A DNA stretch of 64,000 nt. It comes from Bacillus thuringiensis (GTDB lineage: Bacteria > Bacillota > Bacilli > Bacillales > Bacillaceae_G). Below the pieces are notes generated by a model. That model ran no database searches and had not been told where the DNA came from. It saw nothing but the letters and a program-made list of their open reading frames with translations. Numbering within the stretch: position 1 is the stretch's first letter; every line of letters starts with the position of its first letter. Below are positions 1-12,048 of the stretch, in pieces. A program made the position numbers and the translations under genes. The stretch covers positions 307,501-371,500 of the forward strand of contig NZ_CP155559.1 in assembly GCF_022095615.2 (NCBI RefSeq), read 5' to 3'.

Positions 1-1691
<1,691 letters not shown>

Positions 1692-1742
1692 TATAATATG
1701 AAGCAAATGTTATCTAGTTTTGAAGGAATATACCTTCATCAG

Positions 1743-1858
1743 TTTGGTGATGATGGCAGAGAGGTCACACCCGTTCCCATACCGAACACGGAAGTTAAGC
1801 TCTCTAGCGCCGATGGTAGTTGGGACCTTGTCCCTGTGAGAGTAGGACGTCGCCAAGC
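1743..1858 (+). rRNA. rrf: 5S ribosomal RNA
   Basis: A 116-base 5S rRNA. It starts TTTGGTGATGATGGCAGAGA and ends GACGTCGCCAAGC, so the 5' and 3' ends pair in helix I. The middle has the invariant CCGTTCCCATACCGAACACG segment. It is the last gene of the rRNA operon; no tRNA genes follow before the terminator. Confidence 0.97.
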
Positions 1859-1890
1859 AAAAAACTAAGTCGATTCGACTTAGTTTTTTT
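1859..1890 (+). terminator. rRNA operon terminator
   Basis: An AAAACTAAGTCG / CGACTTAGTTTT hairpin with a three-base loop runs straight into a T-tract immediately after the 5S gene. It is a standard intrinsic terminator that closes the rrn operon. Confidence 0.9.
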
Positions 1891-2333
1891 GTGTTTATTT
1901 TTATTTACCAAATGTTAATATCTATAAGTTTAATGACCCTAAAGAAGAAAAAAGAATGAAAATGAGGCTATTTAAAGTAATAGCAATGATTTTTTGTTTT
2001 CTAGGTTTTCCGAGTGTTCCTAAAATAATCTTTATGATAGGAAACGTTATTTCTACCACAAGTATATATTTTAAAAAGTGGGATGATATAAATAAGTATT
2101 CAATCATTACAGCAATGACTGCGATACAAAGGAAGACAATAATGAAAAAGTGTAGTTCGTGTTTTCATTATTGTCTTCCTTATAAATAAAATGAATATAA
2201 ACGATATGCTTTATATTAAAGCATACGGAATAAGTATACAAACCGTTATGTGTACAATAGATCTCTAGAAATATATATTCTAATTCCCCCTCCTTCTTGC
2301 ATATAGTTGCAATTCTTCTTTTGAATATAACTA
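1891..2333. other. Intergenic region between rrn operon and purE control region
   Basis: About 440 bases of very AT-rich DNA. A 77-codon plus-strand frame (1956-2189) and an overlapping minus-strand frame (1922-2107) exist, but neither has a convincing ribosome binding site and I recognise neither. The plus frame is Lys-rich then hydrophobic, so it could be a decayed membrane-protein gene. Two hairpins are visible: a 20-bp perfect inverted repeat at 2129-2181 and a 9-bp one at 2205-2225 (TATGCTTTA / TAAAGCATA). Confidence 0.5.
2129..2181. repeat. 20-bp perfect inverted repeat
   Basis: Arms at 2129-2148 and 2162-2181 are exact reverse complements (arm 1 begins AAGGAAGACAATAATG) around a 13-base loop. 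No T-run follows on either strand, so it is not a classical terminator. It may be the end of a decayed gene or of a small repeat. Confidence 0.75.
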
Positions 2334-2377
2334 AAACACGAACGTTATTGGTGAGTAATAAAAAAACATTCGATTAT
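2334..2377 (+). promoter_or_regulatory. Candidate PurR box pair upstream of purE
   Basis: Two inverted CGAA-centred motifs precede the purE promoter: AAACACGAACGTT (2334-2346) and, on the minus strand, ATAATCGAATGTT (2365-2377). Each agrees at about 10 of 13 positions with the B. subtilis PurBox as I remember it (AWWWCCGAACWWT). Inverted orientation and spacing of about 18 bases resemble the known arrangement. This is inferred from the motif; PurR itself is not encoded in this window. Confidence 0.55.
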
Positions 2378-2380
2378 TTG

Positions 2381-2410
2381 TTGACATTGTTTATGAAATA
2401 TTGTTAATAT
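2381..2410 (+). promoter_or_regulatory. purE operon promoter (sigma-A type)
   Basis: A consensus -35 TTGACA (2381-2386) is followed at 17-18 bp by a -10 region TTAATAT (2404-2410). Transcription would start near 2417, just upstream of the riboswitch aptamer at 2437. The candidate PurR boxes lie immediately upstream. Confidence 0.7.
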
Positions 2411-2436
2411 AACCATAGAAAGAATAATATATAAGA

Positions 2437-2505
2437 CCTCATATAATCGCGGGGATATGGCCTGCAAGTCTCTACCTAACGACCGTTATTCGTTAGACTA
2501 TGAGG
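2437..2505 (+). promoter_or_regulatory. Purine riboswitch aptamer, guanine type (purE leader)
   Basis: A classic purine aptamer. P1 is CCTCATA (2437-2443) with TATGAGG (2499-2505). P2 is GCGGG/CCTGC and P3 TAACG/CGTTA. The junction residues ATAATCG, ATATGG and TCTACC match the xpt/pbuG class. The specificity base equivalent to C74 is a C (position 2498, in GACTAT), which predicts guanine/hypoxanthine rather than adenine. The 3' side of P1 plus its extension (2499-2510) can instead pair with 2561-2572 to form an antiterminator. Confidence 0.95.
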
Positions 2506-2546
2506 GAAAGTCACTCGGTATTTTTCTATTCACAAGGGATACGTAT

Positions 2547-2607
2547 GCCTGAGTAGAGCGCTTTCTCTCATAGTAAAAGAGAAACTGTTCTATTTCAGGC
2601 TTTTTTT
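2547..2607 (+). terminator. Riboswitch-controlled terminator of purE leader
   Basis: A long stem, GCCTGA-G-TAGAGC with GTTCTA-TT-TCAGGC, encloses a TTTCTCT/AGAGAAA inner hairpin and is followed by seven Ts (2601-2607). The segment CTTTCTCTCATA (2561-2572) is complementary with one G-U pair to TATGAGGGAAAG (2499-2510) of the aptamer. Guanine binding should therefore favour the terminator and its absence an antiterminator. The purE ribosome binding site lies 10 bases after the T-run. Confidence 0.88.
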
Positions 2608-2630
2608 ATTTGAATCGGGGGGATTCTAAT

Positions 2631-3116
2631 ATGAAATCACTAGTTGGAGTCATAATGGGAAGCACGTCAGACTGGAAAACAATGAAATATGCTTGTGACA
2701 TTTTAGATGAATTAAATATACCGTATGAGAAAAAAGTTGTATCAGCTCATCGGACTCCGGATTATATGTTTGAATATGCAGAGACGGCTCGTGAACGTGG
2801 ATTGAAAGTTATTATTGCTGGAGCTGGCGGGGCAGCACATTTACCAGGAATGGTTGCAGCGAAGACGAATCTTCCTGTAATCGGAGTCCCAGTTCAATCA
2901 AAAGCGTTAAACGGCTTAGATTCATTATTATCCATCGTCCAAATGCCAGGAGGGGTTCCTGTTGCAACTGTTGCAATTGGTAAGGCTGGTTCAACAAATG
3001 CTGGTTTACTTGCTGCACAAATACTTGGATCATTCCATGATGATATACATGATGCATTAGAATTGAGAAGAGAAGCAATTGAAAAAGATGTGCGCGAAGG
3101 TAGTGAGCTAGTATGA
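2631..3116 (+). CDS. purE: PurE, N5-carboxyaminoimidazole ribonucleotide mutase
   Basis: This enzyme converts N5-CAIR to CAIR in de novo purine synthesis (cytoplasm). The 161-residue product shows the class I PurE fold signatures: GSTSDW at 10-15, SAHRTP at 38-43 and [12 protein letters not shown] at 63-74 with the active-site His near 70. Length matches B. subtilis PurE. I chose the ATG at 2631 because GGGGGGA lies nine bases upstream; an upstream in-frame TTG at 2610 abuts the terminator and lacks a site. It is the first gene of the operon and overlaps purK by four bases (ATGA), implying translational coupling. Confidence 0.97.
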   Translation: MKSLVGVIMGSTSDWKTMKYACDILDELNIPYEKKVVSAHRTPDYMFEYAETARERGLKVIIAGAGGAAHLPGMVAAKTNLPVIGVPVQSKALNGLDSLLSIVQMPGGVPVATVAIGKAGSTNAGLLAAQILGSFHDDIHDALELRREAIEKDVREGSELV

Positions 3117-4264
3117 CGAGAATCATTTTACCTGGAAAAACAATCGGCATTATTGGAGGCGGCCAGCTAGGAAGAATGATGGCATTGGCAGCTAAGGAGA
3201 TGGGATATAAAATTGCTGTTTTAGATCCTACAAAAAATTCACCATGTGCACAAGTTGCTGATATTGAAATTGTTGCACCATATGACGATTTAAAAGCAAT
3301 TCAGCATTTAGCAGAGATCAGTGATGTTGTCACATATGAATTTGAGAATATTGATTATAGATGTTTACAATGGCTAGAAAAACATGCTTACTTACCACAA
3401 GGCAGTCAGTTGTTAAGTAAAACACAAAATCGTTTTACAGAAAAGAATGCGATTGAAAAAGCAGGATTACCAGTAGCAACGTATAGATTGGTTCAAAATC
3501 AAGATCAGCTTACTGAAGCAATCGCCGAGTTATCATATCCTTCCGTCTTAAAAACGACGACAGGTGGATATGATGGGAAAGGGCAAGTTGTTTTAAGAAG
3601 TGAAGCTGACGTTGATAAAGCGCGAGAGCTTGCGAATGCAGCAGAGTGTATTTTAGAGAAATGGGTGCCTTTTGAAAAAGAAGTATCCGTTATTGTGATT
3701 CGTAGTGTAAGTGGTGAAACGAAAGTATTTCCGGTAGCGGAAAATATTCATGTAAATAACATTTTGCATGAATCTATCGTTCCAGCTCGCATTACAGAAG
3801 AACTTTCTCAAAAAGCAATTGCTTATGCAAAAGTGCTCGCGGATGAACTAGAACTTGTGGGAACACTAGCGGTAGAGATGTTTGCTACAGCTGATGGTGA
3901 GATTTATATTAATGAATTAGCACCAAGACCTCACAATTCAGGACACTATACACAGGATGCATGTGAAACGAGTCAATTTGGTCAACATATTCGAGCAATC
4001 TGTAATTTACCTCTTGGAGAAACAAATTTGTTAAAACCAGTTGTCATGGTAAACATTTTAGGCGAACATATAGAAGGGGTCCTAAGACAAGTGAATAGAT
4101 TAACCGGGTGCTATTTACACTTGTATGGAAAAGAAGAAGCAAAAGCGCAGCGGAAAATGGGGCATGTTAATATTTTAAATGATAATATTGAAGTCGCTCT
4201 AGAAAAAGCGAAGAGTTTGCATATTTGGGACCATCAAGAACAACTGTTGGAGGGAAAAAGATGA
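3113..4264 (+). CDS. purK: PurK, N5-carboxyaminoimidazole ribonucleotide synthetase
   Basis: ATP-dependent carboxylation of AIR with bicarbonate gives N5-CAIR, the substrate of PurE encoded just upstream. The protein has 383 residues, with the dinucleotide-like IGGGQLGRM at 14-22 and a central ATP-grasp domain ([11 protein letters not shown] around 148-158; [11 protein letters not shown] around 268-278). The length is normal. The gene overlaps purE by four bases at its start and purB by four at its end, so the three are probably translated as a coupled unit. A PurEK pair is the bacterial two-step route, in contrast to vertebrate PurE-type enzymes. Confidence 0.96.
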   Translation: MTRIILPGKTIGIIGGGQLGRMMALAAKEMGYKIAVLDPTKNSPCAQVADIEIVAPYDDLKAIQHLAEISDVVTYEFENIDYRCLQWLEKHAYLPQGSQLLSKTQNRFTEKNAIEKAGLPVATYRLVQNQDQLTEAIAELSYPSVLKTTTGGYDGKGQVVLRSEADVDKARELANAAECILEKWVPFEKEVSVIVIRSVSGETKVFPVAENIHVNNILHESIVPARITEELSQKAIAYAKVLADELELVGTLAVEMFATADGEIYINELAPRPHNSGHYTQDACETSQFGQHIRAICNLPLGETNLLKPVVMVNILGEHIEGVLRQVNRLTGCYLHLYGKEEAKAQRKMGHVNILNDNIEVALEKAKSLHIWDHQEQLLEGKR

Positions 4265-5568
4265 TTAGTCGTTATACACGCCCAGAAATGGGTGCAATTT
4301 GGACGGAAGAGAACAAATTTAAAGCGTGGTTAGAAGTTGAGATTTTAGCTTGTGAAGCATGGGCTGAGCTTGGCGATATTCCAAAAGAAGATGTTAAAAA
4401 AATTCGTGAGCATGCATCATTTGATATTGATCGTATTTATGAAATTGAAAAAGAGACACGTCATGACGTAGTTGCATTCACTCGTGCAGTATCAGAAACA
4501 CCAACATTAGGTGAGGAACGTAAATGGGTTCATTACGGTTTAACATCTACAGACGTAGTAGATACAGCGTTATCTTACATCTTAAAACAAGCAAATGAAA
4601 TCATATTAAAAGACTTAGAAAACTTTGTAAGCATTTTAGCTAACAAAGCGAAAGAGCATAAATACACGATCATGATGGGAAGAACACATGGTGTTCATGC
4701 AGAACCAACAACATTTGGTTTAAAACTTGGTCTTTGGTATGAAGAAATGAAACGTAACGTAGAGCGTTTCAAACAAGCTGCTGATACAGTTCGCGTCGGT
4801 AAATTATCTGGTGCGGTTGGTACATACGCAAATATCGATCCATTCGTAGAAAAGTATGTTTGTGAAAACTTAGGATTAGAAGCAGCACCAATTTCAACAC
4901 AAACATTGCAACGTGATCGCCATGCTCATTACATGTCAACACTTGCACTAATTGCAACATCTATCGAAAAGATGGCAGTTGAGATTCGTGGTTTACAAAA
5001 GAGTGAAACACGTGAAGTTGAAGAAGCTTTCGCAAAAGGCCAAAAAGGTTCTTCTGCAATGCCACATAAACGTAATCCAATCGGATCTGAAAATATGACT
5101 GGTTTAGCTCGTGTTATCCGCGGTTATATGATGACAGCGTATGAGAATGTTCCATTATGGCATGAGCGTGATATTTCTCACTCTTCGGCGGAACGCGTAA
5201 TTTTACCAGATGCTACAATCGCATTAAATTACATGTTAAATCGCTTTGGTAATATCGTTAAAAACTTAACTGTATACCCAGAGAATATGAAACGCAATAT
5301 GACAAGAACATACGGCTTAATCTATTCTCAGCGTGTAATGCTTACATTAATCGACAAAGGTATGGTACGTGAAGAAGCTTATGATATCGTACAACCTAAA
5401 GCGATGGAAGCTTGGGAAACACAAGTACAATTTAAAGAGCTTGTAGAGGCTGATGAGCGTATTACGAGCAAGCTAACACAAGAAGAAATTAATGAATGCT
5501 TCAACTATGAGCATCATATGCAACACGTTGATACAATCTTTGAACGCCTAGGATTAAACGAAGCTTAA
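4261..5568 (+). CDS. purB: PurB, adenylosuccinate lyase
   Basis: It catalyses two eliminations of fumarate: SAICAR to AICAR, and adenylosuccinate to AMP. The 435-residue protein carries the fumarase/aspartase-superfamily signature [10 protein letters not shown] at 264-273 and [12 protein letters not shown] at 140-151 with the conserved His143. I chose the ATG at 4261 (GGAGGG eight bases upstream) instead of an in-frame upstream start inside purK, since the family begins MI.RYTRPEM. It overlaps purK by four bases. A hairpin at 5577-5611 follows and separates it from purC, so this may be a point of partial attenuation. Confidence 0.97.
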   Translation: MISRYTRPEMGAIWTEENKFKAWLEVEILACEAWAELGDIPKEDVKKIREHASFDIDRIYEIEKETRHDVVAFTRAVSETPTLGEERKWVHYGLTSTDVVDTALSYILKQANEIILKDLENFVSILANKAKEHKYTIMMGRTHGVHAEPTTFGLKLGLWYEEMKRNVERFKQAADTVRVGKLSGAVGTYANIDPFVEKYVCENLGLEAAPISTQTLQRDRHAHYMSTLALIATSIEKMAVEIRGLQKSETREVEEAFAKGQKGSSAMPHKRNPIGSENMTGLARVIRGYMMTAYENVPLWHERDISHSSAERVILPDATIALNYMLNRFGNIVKNLTVYPENMKRNMTRTYGLIYSQRVMLTLIDKGMVREEAYDIVQPKAMEAWETQVQFKELVEADERITSKLTQEEINECFNYEHHMQHVDTIFERLGLNEA

Positions 5569-5576
5569 AATTTTAT

Positions 5577-5611
5577 ATGGCACAGAATAGAGTCATTCTG
5601 TGCCATTCTTT
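5577..5611 (+). terminator. Intra-operon hairpin between purB and purC
   Basis: A perfect 12-bp stem, ATGGCACAGAAT / ATTCTGTGCCAT, with a six-base loop is followed by only a short TCTTT. It resembles a weak terminator or an mRNA-processing/stability hairpin. Since purC-D continue the pathway with no obvious promoter, read-through is expected. Confidence 0.6.
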
Positions 5612-5656
5612 ATAAAAATATTATTCACATTTTTCAAACTACAGGGGGCTTGCGAA

Positions 5657-6376
5657 ATGCAAAAGCTAGAATTGCTGTATGAAGGTAAGGCAAAAAGAAT
5701 TTATCGTACAGAATCAGCAGATATGGTTTGGGTAGAGTACAAAGATAGTGCGACTGCTTTCAATGGGGAGAAAAAAGAGACGATTACAGGAAAAGGTCGT
5801 TTGAACAATGAGATTACAATTTTATTGTTCAGAAAGTTACAAGAAGTAGGAATTAAAACACATTTTGTTGAGAAGTTATCTGAGACAGAGCAACTTGTTA
5901 AAAAAGTGAGTATTATTCCTTTAGAAGTTGTCACAAGAAATGTAATTGCAGGAAGTCTTTCAAAACGATTAGGAATGGAAGAGGGAACTGTACTTGCAGA
6001 ACCCATCGTAGAATTTTACTTCAAAGATGATGATTTAGGAGATCCGCTTGTAACGGAAGATCATATTCGTGTATTAAAAGTTGCATCGCCAGAGCAAGTA
6101 AGTGTATTACGAGAAATGGCTCTACAAATCAATCAAGTGTTGATTGATCATTTCGCAAGCTGTCGTGTAAGACTAGTAGATTTCAAATTAGAGTTTGGTG
6201 TAACGGAAGAAGGAGAAATTATTTTAGCAGATGAAATTTCACCAGATACTTGCCGTTTATGGGATGAAACGAGCAATGAAAAGTTTGATAAAGACGTATT
6301 CCGTCGCGATCTTGGAAATTTAACAGATGCTTATGAAGAGATTTTAAAACGTTTAGGGGGAATTTCACATGTATAA
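5657..6376 (+). CDS. purC: PurC, SAICAR synthase
   Basis: The enzyme joins CAIR to aspartate with ATP, making SAICAR. The 239-residue protein has the SAICAR-synthetase signatures LVDFKLEFG (173-181) and DEISPDTCRLWD (192-203), and KAKRIY near the N terminus, which sits in the ATP site. I chose the ATG at 5657 with AGGGGG nine bases upstream; a longer in-frame reading would add a hydrophobic stretch running back into the purB-purC hairpin that the family lacks. It overlaps purS by eight bases at its end. Confidence 0.97.
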   Translation: MQKLELLYEGKAKRIYRTESADMVWVEYKDSATAFNGEKKETITGKGRLNNEITILLFRKLQEVGIKTHFVEKLSETEQLVKKVSIIPLEVVTRNVIAGSLSKRLGMEEGTVLAEPIVEFYFKDDDLGDPLVTEDHIRVLKVASPEQVSVLREMALQINQVLIDHFASCRVRLVDFKLEFGVTEEGEIILADEISPDTCRLWDETSNEKFDKDVFRRDLGNLTDAYEEILKRLGGISHV

Positions 6377-6623
6377 AGTTAAGGTATATGTAACATTAAG
6401 AGAAAGCGTATTAGATCCACAAGGAACAGCAGTAAAAGGAGCACTTCATAGTCTTTCGTTCACAGAAGTACAAGACGTTCGAATCGGAAAATATATGGAA
6501 TTAACAATTGATAAATCAGTATCTGACCTTGACGCAAAGGTAAAAGAAATGTGTGAAAAACTATTAACAAACGTTGTAATGGAAGACTTCCGTTATGAAG
6601 TTGAGGAGGTTGTCGCACAGTGA
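6369..6623 (+). CDS. purS: PurS, FGAM synthase subunit
   Basis: A small 84-residue subunit that dimerises and bridges PurL and PurQ in the three-part formylglycinamidine synthase of Gram-positive bacteria. The family start [10 protein letters not shown] and the central [10 protein letters not shown] segment are visible. It overlaps purC by eight bases and purQ by four, which fits stoichiometric co-translation. It has no catalytic residues of its own. Confidence 0.95.
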   Translation: MYKVKVYVTLRESVLDPQGTAVKGALHSLSFTEVQDVRIGKYMELTIDKSVSDLDAKVKEMCEKLLTNVVMEDFRYEVEEVVAQ

Positions 6624-7303
6624 AATTTGCAGTCATAGTATTCCCAGGTTCGAACTGTGATGTCGATATGTTCCATGCAATTAAAGATGAGCTCGGTGAA
6701 GAAGTAGATTACGTTTGGCACGATAGAGAGAATTTAGATGAATATGATGCAATTTTACTACCTGGTGGATTCTCTTACGGTGACTATTTACGTTGTGGTG
6801 CTATTTCTCGCTTTGCTAACGCAATGAAAGCAGTGCAAAAAGCTGCTGAGCAAGGAAAGCCGATTTTAGGTGTATGTAATGGATTCCAGATTCTTGTTGA
6901 ATCAGGATTACTACCAGGAGCGTTAATGAGAAACGAAAACTTAAAATTTATGTGCCGAACAGTTCAGCTGCGTGTTGAAAATAATGAAACGATGTTTACA
7001 TCACAATATGAAAAAGATGAAGTAATCAATATTCCAATCGCGCATGGTGAGGGGAATTACTATTGTGATGAAGAAACGCTAAAAAGATTAGAAGAGAATA
7101 ATCAAATCGCATTCCGTTACGTAGAAAATCCGAATGGAAGCGTTTCAGATATTGCTGGTATTGTAAACGAAAAAGGAAATGTACTTGGTATGATGCCACA
7201 CCCAGAGCGTGCTGTAGATGAATTACTTGGCGGTGCTGAAGGGTTAAAAGTCTTTCAATCTATCTTAAAACAGTGGAGGGAAACATATGTCGTTAATGCT
7301 TGA
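6620..7303 (+). CDS. purQ: PurQ, FGAM synthase glutaminase subunit
   Basis: A class I glutamine amidotransferase that supplies ammonia to PurL. The 227-residue protein contains the nucleophile motif GVCNGFQ (Cys86) and the His/Glu pair in MPHPER (His194, Glu196), so the triad is complete. The start is GTG at 6620, overlapping the purS stop, with GAGGAGG about ten bases upstream. It overlaps purL by 17 bases. Confidence 0.96.
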   Translation: MKFAVIVFPGSNCDVDMFHAIKDELGEEVDYVWHDRENLDEYDAILLPGGFSYGDYLRCGAISRFANAMKAVQKAAEQGKPILGVCNGFQILVESGLLPGALMRNENLKFMCRTVQLRVENNETMFTSQYEKDEVINIPIAHGEGNYYCDEETLKRLEENNQIAFRYVENPNGSVSDIAGIVNEKGNVLGMMPHPERAVDELLGGAEGLKVFQSILKQWRETYVVNA

Positions 7304-9506
7304 ACCAAATCCAACACAAATTAAAGAAGAGCGCATATATGCGGAAATGGGGCTAACAGACGAAGAGTTTGCCATGGTTGAAAAGATTTTAGGCCGTCTG
7401 CCAAATTATACAGAAACAGGATTATTCTCTGTTATGTGGTCTGAACATTGCAGTTATAAAAATTCAAAGCCAGTACTTCGAAAATTCCCAACGACAGGTG
7501 AGCGCGTTCTGCAAGGACCTGGGGAAGGTGCTGGAATTGTAGATATTGGTGATAATCAAGCGGTTGTATTTAAAATGGAAAGTCATAACCATCCTTCTGC
7601 TATTGAACCATATCAAGGAGCAGCAACAGGCGTTGGTGGTATCATCCGTGACGTATTCTCTATGGGAGCACGCCCGGTAGCTCTATTAAACTCACTCCGC
7701 TTCGGTGAATTACAGTCACCACGTGTGAAATATTTATTCGAAGAAGTAGTAGCAGGGATTGCAGGATACGGTAACTGTATCGGTATTCCGACTGTTGGCG
7801 GCGAAGTACAGTTTGATCCATGTTATGAAGGAAATCCACTTGTAAATGCAATGTGCGTAGGTTTAATTAATCATGAAGATATAAAAAAAGGGCAAGCGCA
7901 CGGTGCTGGAAATACAGTAATGTACGTAGGAGCATCAACTGGTCGTGACGGTATTCACGGTGCAACATTCGCATCCGAAGAGTTATCTGAAAGCTCAGAA
8001 GCGAAGCGTCCAGCAGTTCAAGTAGGAGATCCATTTATGGAGAAACTTCTTATTGAAGCTTGCTTAGAACTTATTCAATCGGATGCACTTGTGGGAATTC
8101 AAGATATGGGTGCAGCTGGTTTAACATCATCTTCTGCAGAAATGGCAAGTAAAGCAGGTATGGGTATTGAAATGTACTTAGATGATGTACCACAGCGCGA
8201 AACAGGAATGACACCATATGAAATGATGCTATCTGAATCACAAGAACGTATGCTAATCGTCGTGAAAAAGGGTAGAGAGCAAGAAATAGTAGATTTATTT
8301 GAGAAGTATGGTCTTGCAGCCGTTACGATGGGGAAAGTAACGGAAGACAAAATGCTTCGCTTATTCCATAAAGGTGAAAAGGTAGCTGAAGTACCAGCAG
8401 ATGCTCTTGCAGAAGAAGCACCAATTTATCATAAGCCATCAAAAGAAGCAGCATACTTTGCTGAATTCCAGGCAATGGAAATGGAAACACCAAAAGTAGA
8501 AAATTATAAAGAAACGTTATTCGCTCTATTACAACAACCGACGATTGCAAGCAAAGAGTGGGTTTATGATCAATATGATTATCAAGTTCGCACAAGCACA
8601 GTTGTTACACCAGGTTCAGATGCAGCAGTTGTACGTGTACGCGGTACAGAAAAAGGATTAGCAATGACGACAGATTGTAACTCTCGCTACATTTATTTAG
8701 ATCCAGAAGTGGGCGGTAAAATTGCAGTAGCAGAGGCAGCACGTAATATCGTATGTTCTGGGGGAGAGCCACTTGCAATTACAGATTGCTTAAACTTTGG
8801 TAATCCAGAAAAACCAGAAATCTTCTGGCAAATTGAGAAATCAGTAGATGGTATGAGTGAAGCTTGCCGCACATTACAAACACCAGTTATTGGCGGAAAC
8901 GTATCAATGTATAACGAACGTAGTGGTGAAGCGGTATATCCAACACCGACAGTTGGGATGGTTGGACTTGTACACGATTTAAAACATGTAACAACACAAG
9001 AGTTTAAGCAAGCTGGCGATTTAGTTTATGTAATTGGAGAGACGAAAGCTGAGTTCGGTGGAAGTGAATTACAGAAAATGATTTACGGCAAAATTTTCGG
9101 TCAATCACCAAGCATCGATCTAGATGTAGAATTAAAACGCCAAAAACAAGTACTAGAAGCGATTCAAGCTGGCCTTGTTCAATCTGCACATGATGTTGCA
9201 GAAGGTGGTTTAGCAGTTGCAATTACTGAAAGTGCAATTGGTGCACAAGGTTTAGGTGCTACTGTGAAATTAGATGGAGAAGCAACAGCAGCATTATTTG
9301 CAGAATCACAATCTCGCTTCGTTATAACTGTAAAACGTGAAAATAAGGAAGCATTCGAGAAAGCAGTAGAAGCAATTCAAGTTGGCGAAGTGACAAATAC
9401 AAATGAAGTAACAATTCATAATGAAGAAAATGAAGTATTACTTACAGCAAATGTAGATGAAATGAGAAAGGCTTGGAAAGGGGCAATCCCATGCTTGCTG
9501 AAATAA
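7287..9506 (+). CDS. purL: PurL, FGAM synthase large (synthetase) subunit
   Basis: It forms formylglycinamidine ribonucleotide from FGAR, ATP and ammonia channelled from PurQ. The 739-residue protein is the small-type PurL with two AIR-synthase-like halves. Visible motifs are WSEHCSYK (51-58) and ESHNHPS (98-104), typical of the active site, and the VGGEVQF and GGNVSMYN repeats of the two halves. The ATG at 7287 has GGAGGG eight bases upstream, inside the end of purQ. It overlaps purF by 16 bases. Confidence 0.97.
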   Translation: MSLMLEPNPTQIKEERIYAEMGLTDEEFAMVEKILGRLPNYTETGLFSVMWSEHCSYKNSKPVLRKFPTTGERVLQGPGEGAGIVDIGDNQAVVFKMESHNHPSAIEPYQGAATGVGGIIRDVFSMGARPVALLNSLRFGELQSPRVKYLFEEVVAGIAGYGNCIGIPTVGGEVQFDPCYEGNPLVNAMCVGLINHEDIKKGQAHGAGNTVMYVGASTGRDGIHGATFASEELSESSEAKRPAVQVGDPFMEKLLIEACLELIQSDALVGIQDMGAAGLTSSSAEMASKAGMGIEMYLDDVPQRETGMTPYEMMLSESQERMLIVVKKGREQEIVDLFEKYGLAAVTMGKVTEDKMLRLFHKGEKVAEVPADALAEEAPIYHKPSKEAAYFAEFQAMEMETPKVENYKETLFALLQQPTIASKEWVYDQYDYQVRTSTVVTPGSDAAVVRVRGTEKGLAMTTDCNSRYIYLDPEVGGKIAVAEAARNIVCSGGEPLAITDCLNFGNPEKPEIFWQIEKSVDGMSEACRTLQTPVIGGNVSMYNERSGEAVYPTPTVGMVGLVHDLKHVTTQEFKQAGDLVYVIGETKAEFGGSELQKMIYGKIFGQSPSIDLDVELKRQKQVLEAIQAGLVQSAHDVAEGGLAVAITESAIGAQGLGATVKLDGEATAALFAESQSRFVITVKRENKEAFEKAVEAIQVGEVTNTNEVTIHNEENEVLLTANVDEMRKAWKGAIPCLLK

Positions 9507-10906
9507 AGGGGTTAAATGAAGAGTGTGGCGTTTTCGGAATTTGGGGGCATGAAAATGCAGCACAAGTTTCGTACTACGGATTGCATAGTTTACAGCACCG
9601 TGGACAAGAAGGCGCAGGCATCGTTGTAAATAATGGTGAGAAAATCGTCGGTCACAAGGGGTTAGGTTTAATATCAGAAGTGTTTTCAAGAGGTGAGCTA
9701 GAAGGCTTAAACGGAAAATCAGCAATTGGACACGTACGATATGCGACAGCTGGTGGAAGTGAAGTTGCTAACGTTCAACCATTATTATTCCGTTTTTCTG
9801 ATCATAGTATGGCATTAGCTCATAACGGAAATTTAATTAACGCAAAGATGCTTCGTCGTGAGTTAGAGGCAGAGGGAAGTATTTTCCAAACAAGTTCAGA
9901 TACAGAAGTACTTTTACATCTCATTAAACGTAGTACGAAAAATTCTTTAATTGAAAGTGTAAAAGAGGCCCTAAATAAAGTGAAAGGTGCGTTTGCATAT
10001 CTTTTACTAACCGGAAATGAAATGATCGTTGCGCTAGATCCGAATGGATTCCGTCCTCTTTCAATTGGAAAGATGGGGGATGCTTACGTTGTAGCATCAG
10101 AAACATGTGCTTTCGATGTAGTAGGTGCAACATACATTCGTGATGTAGAACCAGGTGAATTACTGATCATCAATGATGAAGGAATTCACGTAGATCGTTT
10201 TACAAATGAAGTAGATCATGCAATTTGTAGTATGGAGTACATTTACTTTGCACGTCCGGATTCTAATATTGCAGGTATTAACGTCCATGCAGCACGTAAA
10301 AACATGGGAAAACGTTTGGCCGCAGAAGCTCCTATTGAAGCTGATGTTGTTACTGGTGTACCAGACTCTAGTATTTCAGCGGCAATTGGTTACGCGGAGG
10401 CGACAGGAATTCCATACGAGTTAGGATTAATTAAAAATCGTTATGTTGGACGTACGTTTATTCAACCTTCTCAAGAACTGCGTGAGCAAGGGGTTAAGAT
10501 GAAGCTTTCAGCAGTAAGAGGCGTAGTTGAAGGAAAACGAGTTGTGATGATTGACGATTCTATCGTAAGAGGAACGACGAGTAAACGAATTGTTCGTATG
10601 CTTCGCGAGGCTGGAGCGACAGAAGTCCATGTAAGAATTGCTTCACCACCTCTTAAGTATCCATGTTTCTATGGCATTGATATTCAAACGAGAAAAGAAT
10701 TAATCGCAGCAAATAATTCAATAGAAGAAATCCGTCAAATCATCGGAGCAGATTCTTTAACATTTTTAAGTGAAGATGGATTAGTAGATGCAATTGGACG
10801 TCCATATGAAGGGAAATATGGCGGTCTGTGTATGGCGTACTTCAATGGAGATTATCCAACAGCTCTTTATGATTATGAGCAAGAGCTTTTAGAAAGTATG
10901 AAATAA
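9491..10906 (+). CDS. purF: PurF, glutamine PRPP amidotransferase
   Basis: First committed step of purine synthesis: PRPP plus glutamine gives phosphoribosylamine. The 471-residue product begins with an 11-residue propeptide ([11 protein letters not shown]) before Cys12, which becomes the N-terminal nucleophile after cleavage, as in B. subtilis PurF. The PRPP-binding loop [14 protein letters not shown] is at 351-364. Cysteines in the C-terminal half fit the oxygen-sensitive [4Fe-4S] cluster of the Bacillus enzyme. I chose the ATG at 9491 (AAAGGGG upstream) over an in-frame TTG. The gene overlaps purL by 16 bases and is followed by a hairpin. Confidence 0.97.
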   Translation: MLAEIKGLNEECGVFGIWGHENAAQVSYYGLHSLQHRGQEGAGIVVNNGEKIVGHKGLGLISEVFSRGELEGLNGKSAIGHVRYATAGGSEVANVQPLLFRFSDHSMALAHNGNLINAKMLRRELEAEGSIFQTSSDTEVLLHLIKRSTKNSLIESVKEALNKVKGAFAYLLLTGNEMIVALDPNGFRPLSIGKMGDAYVVASETCAFDVVGATYIRDVEPGELLIINDEGIHVDRFTNEVDHAICSMEYIYFARPDSNIAGINVHAARKNMGKRLAAEAPIEADVVTGVPDSSISAAIGYAEATGIPYELGLIKNRYVGRTFIQPSQELREQGVKMKLSAVRGVVEGKRVVMIDDSIVRGTTSKRIVRMLREAGATEVHVRIASPPLKYPCFYGIDIQTRKELIAANNSIEEIRQIIGADSLTFLSEDGLVDAIGRPYEGKYGGLCMAYFNGDYPTALYDYEQELLESMK

Positions 10907-10915
10907 GAAGAAAAA

Positions 10916-10943
10916 AGCTTCTACTTCTTTTGATGTAGAAGCT
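10916..10943 (+). repeat. Intra-operon hairpin between purF and purM
   Basis: Nine-base arms AGCTTCTAC / GTAGAAGCT with a 10-base loop. No adjacent long T-run, so a processing or mRNA-stability element is likelier than a full terminator. It is followed by an unusual GGCCGGCC palindrome at 10961-10968. Confidence 0.55.
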
Positions 10944-11007
10944 AGCTTCTTTCTTAAAACGGCCGGCCCTGGATAGGGAGAAATTAAAAGACGAGGTGTA
11001 GATAACG

Positions 11008-12048
11008 ATGGCGAATGCATATAAGCAAGCAGGAGTAGATATTGAAGCTGGATATGAAGCGGTATCTCGCATGAAAAAACACGTACAAACAACAATGAGA
11101 AAAGAAGTACTAGGCGGTCTAGGCGGTTTTGGAGGTATGTTTGATCTATCAAAATTTGCATTAGAAGAACCTGTATTAGTATCTGGAACAGATGGCGTGG
11201 GAACGAAATTGATGCTCGCTTTTATGGCAGATAAACATGACACAATAGGTATTGATGCAGTAGCAATGTGTGTAAATGATATTGTTGTCCAAGGAGCAGA
11301 GCCGCTTTTCTTCCTTGATTATATTGCTTGTGGTAAAGCTGAACCTAGTAAAATTGAAAACATCGTCAAAGGTATATCAGAGGGCTGTCGCCAAGCTGGT
11401 TGTGCATTAATTGGTGGAGAAACAGCTGAAATGCCAGGAATGTATTCTACGGAAGAATATGATTTAGCTGGTTTTACAGTTGGAATTGTTGATAAAAAGA
11501 AAATTGTAACAGGTGAAAAAATTGAAGCTGGTCAAGTATTAATTGGCTTAGCATCTAGCGGTATTCATAGTAATGGTTATTCTTTAGTACGAAAAGTATT
11601 ACTAGAGGATGGAGAACTATCTTTAGATCGCATTTACGGACGCTTAGAACTACCTCTTGGTGAAGAATTATTAAAACCAACGAAAATTTATGTCAAACCT
11701 ATTTTAGAACTATTGAAGAAATATGAAGTATACGGTATGGCGCATATTACAGGTGGCGGATTCATTGAAAATATTCCACGTATGTTACCAGAAGGAATCG
11801 GTGCAGAAATTGAATTAGGATCTTGGAAAATTCAACCGATTTTCAATTTACTTCAAGAAGTTGGAAAGCTAGAAGAGAAAGAAATGTTCAATATTTTTAA
11901 CATGGGTATTGGTATGGTAGTAGCGGTGAAGGAAGAAGATGCAAAAGATGTTGTTCGTCTTCTTGAAGAGCAAGGAGAAACAGCTTGTATTATTGGACGT
12001 ACTGTACAAGGCGCTGGTGTTACCTTTAATGGGGGCACAGCACTATGA
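11008..12048 (+). CDS. purM: PurM, AIR synthase (FGAM cyclo-ligase)
   Basis: ATP-dependent ring closure of FGAM to AIR. The 346-residue protein has the PurM/AIRS signatures: SGTDGVGTK in the glycine-rich ATP site (about 58-66), [12 protein letters not shown] (about 136-147) and the C-terminal [13 protein letters not shown]. The ATG at 11008 has GAGGTG ten bases upstream. It lies 101 bases after purF, the first real gap since purB-purC, and overlaps purN by four bases. Confidence 0.97.
   Translation: MANAYKQAGVDIEAGYEAVSRMKKHVQTTMRKEVLGGLGGFGGMFDLSKFALEEPVLVSGTDGVGTKLMLAFMADKHDTIGIDAVAMCVNDIVVQGAEPLFFLDYIACGKAEPSKIENIVKGISEGCRQAGCALIGGETAEMPGMYSTEEYDLAGFTVGIVDKKKIVTGEKIEAGQVLIGLASSGIHSNGYSLVRKVLLEDGELSLDRIYGRLELPLGEELLKPTKIYVKPILELLKKYEVYGMAHITGGGFIENIPRMLPEGIGAEIELGSWKIQPIFNLLQEVGKLEEKEMFNIFNMGIGMVVAVKEEDAKDVVRLLEEQGETACIIGRTVQGAGVTFNGGTAL

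Noticed and set aside
1922..2189. Two overlapping small frames on opposite strands, both hydrophobic
   Set aside because: Neither has a convincing ribosome site or known family; kept only as a remark in the intergenic entry.
10961..10968. GGCCGGCC palindrome in the purF-purM gap as a regulatory site
   Set aside because: Only eight bases and no second copy; probably chance despite the AT-rich context.
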